Source of the DNA: Actinomycetota bacterium
Lineage (GTDB): Bacteria > Actinomycetota > Acidimicrobiia > IMCC26256 > PALSA-610
NCBI GenBank assembly: GCA_005779345.1
Contig: SXJQ01000220.1
Span: forward strand, 1-7,320
Reading direction: 5' to 3'
DNA length: 7,320 bases
Position 1 is the first letter of the stretch, and every line of letters begins with the position of its first letter. A program made the position numbers and the translations under genes. The notes below the pieces were generated by a model that was given only the letters and a program-made list of their open reading frames with translations, had not been told where the DNA came from and did no database searches. Shown in pieces: positions 5,330 to 7,320 of the stretch.

Positions 5330-6748
5330 ATGGCGCGTCGTTCGGCCGCAGCACTGGTCGCGTGTCTCGTGCTCGGCGCCTGCTCCGGGGGCGGATCCGA
5401 CGACACGACATCGACGTCGGCCGCAGGCGCGCCCGCGGCGCAGGTCGCGGTCGTGAGTCAGAACCTGCTGCACGGCATCGCCTGTCCCGCCGACTCCGAC
5501 GGTTGCGACCTCCCCGCGCGCGTCGATCTCTTCGTCGACCAACTCGCGGCGGATTGTCCCCAGATCGTCGGCGTCCAGGAGGCGAACCAACGAACGGTCG
5601 ACTTGTTGCGCTCCGCGGTCACCGAGATCTGCGGTGGCGCCTACGCCGTCGTCTGGGGCGACGACGAAGGTGTCGATCGCGAGGTCGTCCTCACCACCGA
5701 GACGGTGCTCGGCAGCCGCCGGATCCGTCTCGCGGGGCCGCTGCGCACGGCACTCTGGGTACGGGTCGCGTCCGACGTCGGCGTCGTCGACTTCGTCAGC
5801 AGCCACCTCGCGAGCAGCAGTGACGACCGTCCGTGCGACTCCGAGGCTTGCCCGCCGCCGTGTCTGGTGACCGACCGGCTCAACACCTGTCAGGGACGAC
5901 AACTCGCGGCGTTCGCGCTCGACATGGCGGCGACCGACGGCGTCCTCGTCGTCGCCGGTGATCTCAATGCCGAGCCCGACGACCCGACGATGGCCGCGAT
6001 CCGCGATGCCGGATTCGTCGACACGCACATCGAGGCCGGGAACCCGGAGTGCGATCCCGAGACCGGTGCGGCGTGCACCAGCGGGCGGATCGACGACGCG
6101 CTCACCGACCTCACCGATCCGACGAGCCGCCAGTCGGAGCGCATCGACTACGTGCTCGTGGCCGAGTCGGCCCGAACGGATCGGGCGTGCGAGGTGATCG
6201 CCCCGACCGGACTGTTCAACGCCGACCCGGCGACCACCACGCCCGGAGCGCTCGCGTTCCCCGCCGACCACACCGGCGTCGTCGCGACGGTGTCGTGCCC
6301 CACGACCGAGGCCCAGCGCACGGCTGCGGCGGGCGCGACGGTTCCCACCGACGCCCCGACGACGACGGTCGCGACCGACCGCCTCGACGAAGCGACCATC
6401 GGCGGCGTCACCACGGCCTTCACGAACTTGTTCGACGGTTCCGTCGCCGACATCGAGGTCAAGCTCGCGTCCCTCGAGGACGCCGACCTGCTGCGCGAGT
6501 CGTTCCTCGAGTCGTTCGAGCGCACGCAGGCCATCGCGTCGCGCATCACCGTGCGCATGGATTCGCTCGAACGGATCGACGACGCGCACGTCGCGGTGAC
6601 GTACTCGTTGTTGCTCGACGGCGCTGCCGTCCTCGACCACCTCCCCGGCGTCGCCGTGCTCGTCGACGGCGCGTGGAAGGTGTCGCGCCGGACGTATTGC
6701 GAGGTGAGTACGCAGGGCGCGACGACGATCCCCGAACCCTGCCGCTGA
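5330..6748 (+). CDS. Lipoprotein of the endonuclease/exonuclease/phosphatase fold with C-terminal NTF2/MTB12-like domain
   Basis: The product is 472 residues. Residues 1-17 are a lipoprotein signal with an LGAC lipobox (Cys18), followed by a short Gly/Ser/Asp/Thr tether. Residues 38-323 are a DNase I-like (EEP, PF03372-type) domain with the catalytic set in order: SQNLLHG (Asn45), GVQE (Glu84), SSHL (His159), GDLN (Asp211, Asn213), RIDYV (Asp273) and DHTG (Asp313-His314). Relatives cleave phosphodiesters of nucleic acids, phosphoinositides or sphingomyelin; the substrate here is not evident. After a Thr/Ala/Pro linker (325-350), residues 352-472 look like the NTF2-like domain of actinobacterial lipoproteins (FTNLFDGS, VAVTYSLLLDGAAVL, DGAWKVSRRTYC). 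This second call is weaker. Beyond the lipid-bearing cysteine there are 14 others, fitting a disulfide-bonded extracytoplasmic protein. The ATG lies three bases after the DUF2277 stop with no strong Shine-Dalgarno sequence, suggesting coupled translation. Confidence 0.9.
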   Translation: MARRSAAALVACLVLGACSGGGSDDTTSTSAAGAPAAQVAVVSQNLLHGIACPADSDGCDLPARVDLFVDQLAADCPQIVGVQEANQRTVDLLRSAVTEICGGAYAVVWGDDEGVDREVVLTTETVLGSRRIRLAGPLRTALWVRVASDVGVVDFVSSHLASSSDDRPCDSEACPPPCLVTDRLNTCQGRQLAAFALDMAATDGVLVVAGDLNAEPDDPTMAAIRDAGFVDTHIEAGNPECDPETGAACTSGRIDDALTDLTDPTSRQSERIDYVLVAESARTDRACEVIAPTGLFNADPATTTPGALAFPADHTGVVATVSCPTTEAQRTAAAGATVPTDAPTTTVATDRLDEATIGGVTTAFTNLFDGSVADIEVKLASLEDADLLRESFLESFERTQAIASRITVRMDSLERIDDAHVAVTYSLLLDGAAVLDHLPGVAVLVDGAWKVSRRTYCEVSTQGATTIPEPCR

Positions 6749-6765
6749 CCGACCGCCGACAGGAC

Positions 6766-6806
6766 GTGCGTCGAGAGCGACGCGCCACGCGTAGTTGTCG
6801 ACGCAC
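6766..6806 (+). terminator. Long stem-loop after the EEP lipoprotein gene
   Basis: GTGCGTCGA (6766-6774) pairs perfectly with TCGACGCAC (6798-6806). Inside it, ACGCG (6780-6784) pairs with CGCGT (6788-6792) around a CCA triloop, with a mostly mismatched segment between. The structure begins 17 bases past the TGA. There is no U-tract. The terminator role is inferred from position and stability; a regulatory role for the downstream GntR gene is possible. Confidence 0.6.
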
Positions 6807-6852
6807 CTCGGACTGCTCACCGTCCGGAAACGTGCTGGCAACAGAGCATCCG

Positions 6853-6858
6853 TACGTT
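6853..6858 (+). promoter_or_regulatory. Candidate -10 (TACGTT), leaderless start of the GntR gene
   Basis: TACGTT is followed by seven bases and then the ATG at 6866, the same layout as at the DUF2277 gene. No Shine-Dalgarno sequence and no clear -35 are visible. The palindrome CGTACG (6851-6856) overlaps the -10. Confidence 0.45.
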
Positions 6859-6865
6859 CGCCGAC

Positions 6866-7320
6866 ATGGATGCACCGCGGGATACACCGCTGCATACGGC
6901 CCGACTGCAGACTGCCCGGCTGCAGATTGCGAGGGGCGCCCGGCTCGAGCACGCCTACTCGGCGCTCAAGGGAGATCTCCTCGCCGGGGAGTTCTCCCTC
7001 GGTCGTCGCCTCGCGGAGGAGCGACTCTCGCAGCGCTACGGCGTCTCCCGGACCCCGGTGCGAGAAGCGCTCGCCCGGCTCCATGTGGAGCGTCTCGTCG
7101 AGCGCCACCCCGACGGTGGCTTCACGCCGACTCCACCCGACCTGCACACCGCTCGTCACCTCTACGAGGTCCGGTTCGCGCTCGAGCGCGAGGCCCTGGT
7201 GCGCCCCGGTCGGTGCGGCGAACGGCACGATCCCGTGCGGTTGGACGAGCTGCGCTCCGACTGGACCTCGATGCGCGTCCCGGAACTCGGTGATCCCGGC
7301 GACCCGACGTTCGTGCTCCT
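6866..7320 (+). CDS. GntR-family transcriptional regulator (probable FCD subfamily), 3' end missing
   Basis: Open from the ATG at 6866 to the right edge: 151 codons and two bases. Residues 27-90 are a GntR winged helix-turn-helix: AYSALKGDLLAGEFSLGRRLAEERLSQRYG, then the recognition segment VSRTPVREALARL (60-72), and the wing ending GGFTPTPP. From residue 93, DLHTARHLYEVRFALEREAL matches the first helix of an FCD ligand-binding domain, in which LYEvRxxLE is typical. FCD regulators usually sense small organic acids and often control nearby catabolic genes; the ligand and targets cannot be read here. The N-terminus is extended by about 25 residues with a short repeat (TARLQTARLQ), so a start further in cannot be excluded, although no better start with a ribosome site is seen. 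It follows the EEP gene after a hairpin, so it is probably transcribed separately. Confidence 0.88.
   Translation, partial: MDAPRDTPLHTARLQTARLQIARGARLEHAYSALKGDLLAGEFSLGRRLAEERLSQRYGVSRTPVREALARLHVERLVERHPDGGFTPTPPDLHTARHLYEVRFALEREALVRPGRCGERHDPVRLDELRSDWTSMRVPELGDPGDPTFVL
6881..6925 (+). repeat. Three 15-base units at the start of the GntR gene
   Basis: Units 6896-6910 and 6911-6925 match at 13 of 15 bases (both end CTGCAG) and encode TARLQ twice. The preceding unit, 6881-6895, is more divergent but also ends in CTGCA plus one base. The repeat is in frame and lies in the N-terminal extension ahead of the DNA-binding domain. Confidence 0.6.

Noticed and set aside
4961..7228. Long minus-strand open frame (755 codons) opposite DUF2277, EEP and GntR genes
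   Set aside because: It runs across three well-recognised plus-strand genes and their intergenic gaps, with Arg/Gly/Asp-rich content and no motif; an artefact of composition.

Overview
This is a GC-rich window (roughly 70% G+C by eye) with a strongly GC-biased third codon position. It carries several lipoproteins with Ser/Thr/Asp-rich tethers, a DUF2277 protein and a mix of Shine-Dalgarno-led and apparently leaderless genes. Together these point to a high-GC actinobacterium. I favour an Acidimicrobiia-like lineage, but that is inference from style, not from a marker gene. I see no mobile element, tRNA, rRNA or CRISPR array.

Left half, all on the minus strand and read from right to left. An NYN-nuclease/LOTUS protein (4964-3882) overlaps by 4 bases (GTGA) a lipoprotein esterase of the PHB-depolymerase/LpqC type (3885-2881). 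A 177-base gap with a weak hairpin and a possible -10 follows. Then comes a large secreted protein (2703-442) with a signal peptide, unrecognised N-terminal and middle regions, one InlB-like Cys-containing repeat and three 116-residue Calx-beta repeats. A strong stem-loop (361-403) closes that gene. Past a 191-base gap (251-441) lies the N-terminal end of another lipoprotein, probably a trypsin-like serine protease, which runs off the left edge.

Right half, on the plus strand. From an 86-base divergent intergenic region (4965-5050) a DUF2277 gene (5051-5326) is followed after 3 bases by an endonuclease/exonuclease/phosphatase-fold lipoprotein with an extra C-terminal NTF2/MTB12-like domain (5330-6748). 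A long hairpin follows (6766-6806). A GntR/FCD-type regulator (6866 onward) then runs off the right edge.

Four of the seven genes encode exported products (three lipoproteins and one secreted protein), so the window is best described as an envelope/secretome neighbourhood with a small RNA-related gene and a regulator. I find no coherent, convincingly new defence or biosynthetic system. The best leads are the architecture of the large Calx-beta protein, the translational coupling of a cytoplasmic NYN-LOTUS protein to a lipoprotein esterase, and a repeated leaderless promoter layout (TAnnnT 6-7 bases before the start codon) at three of the starts.
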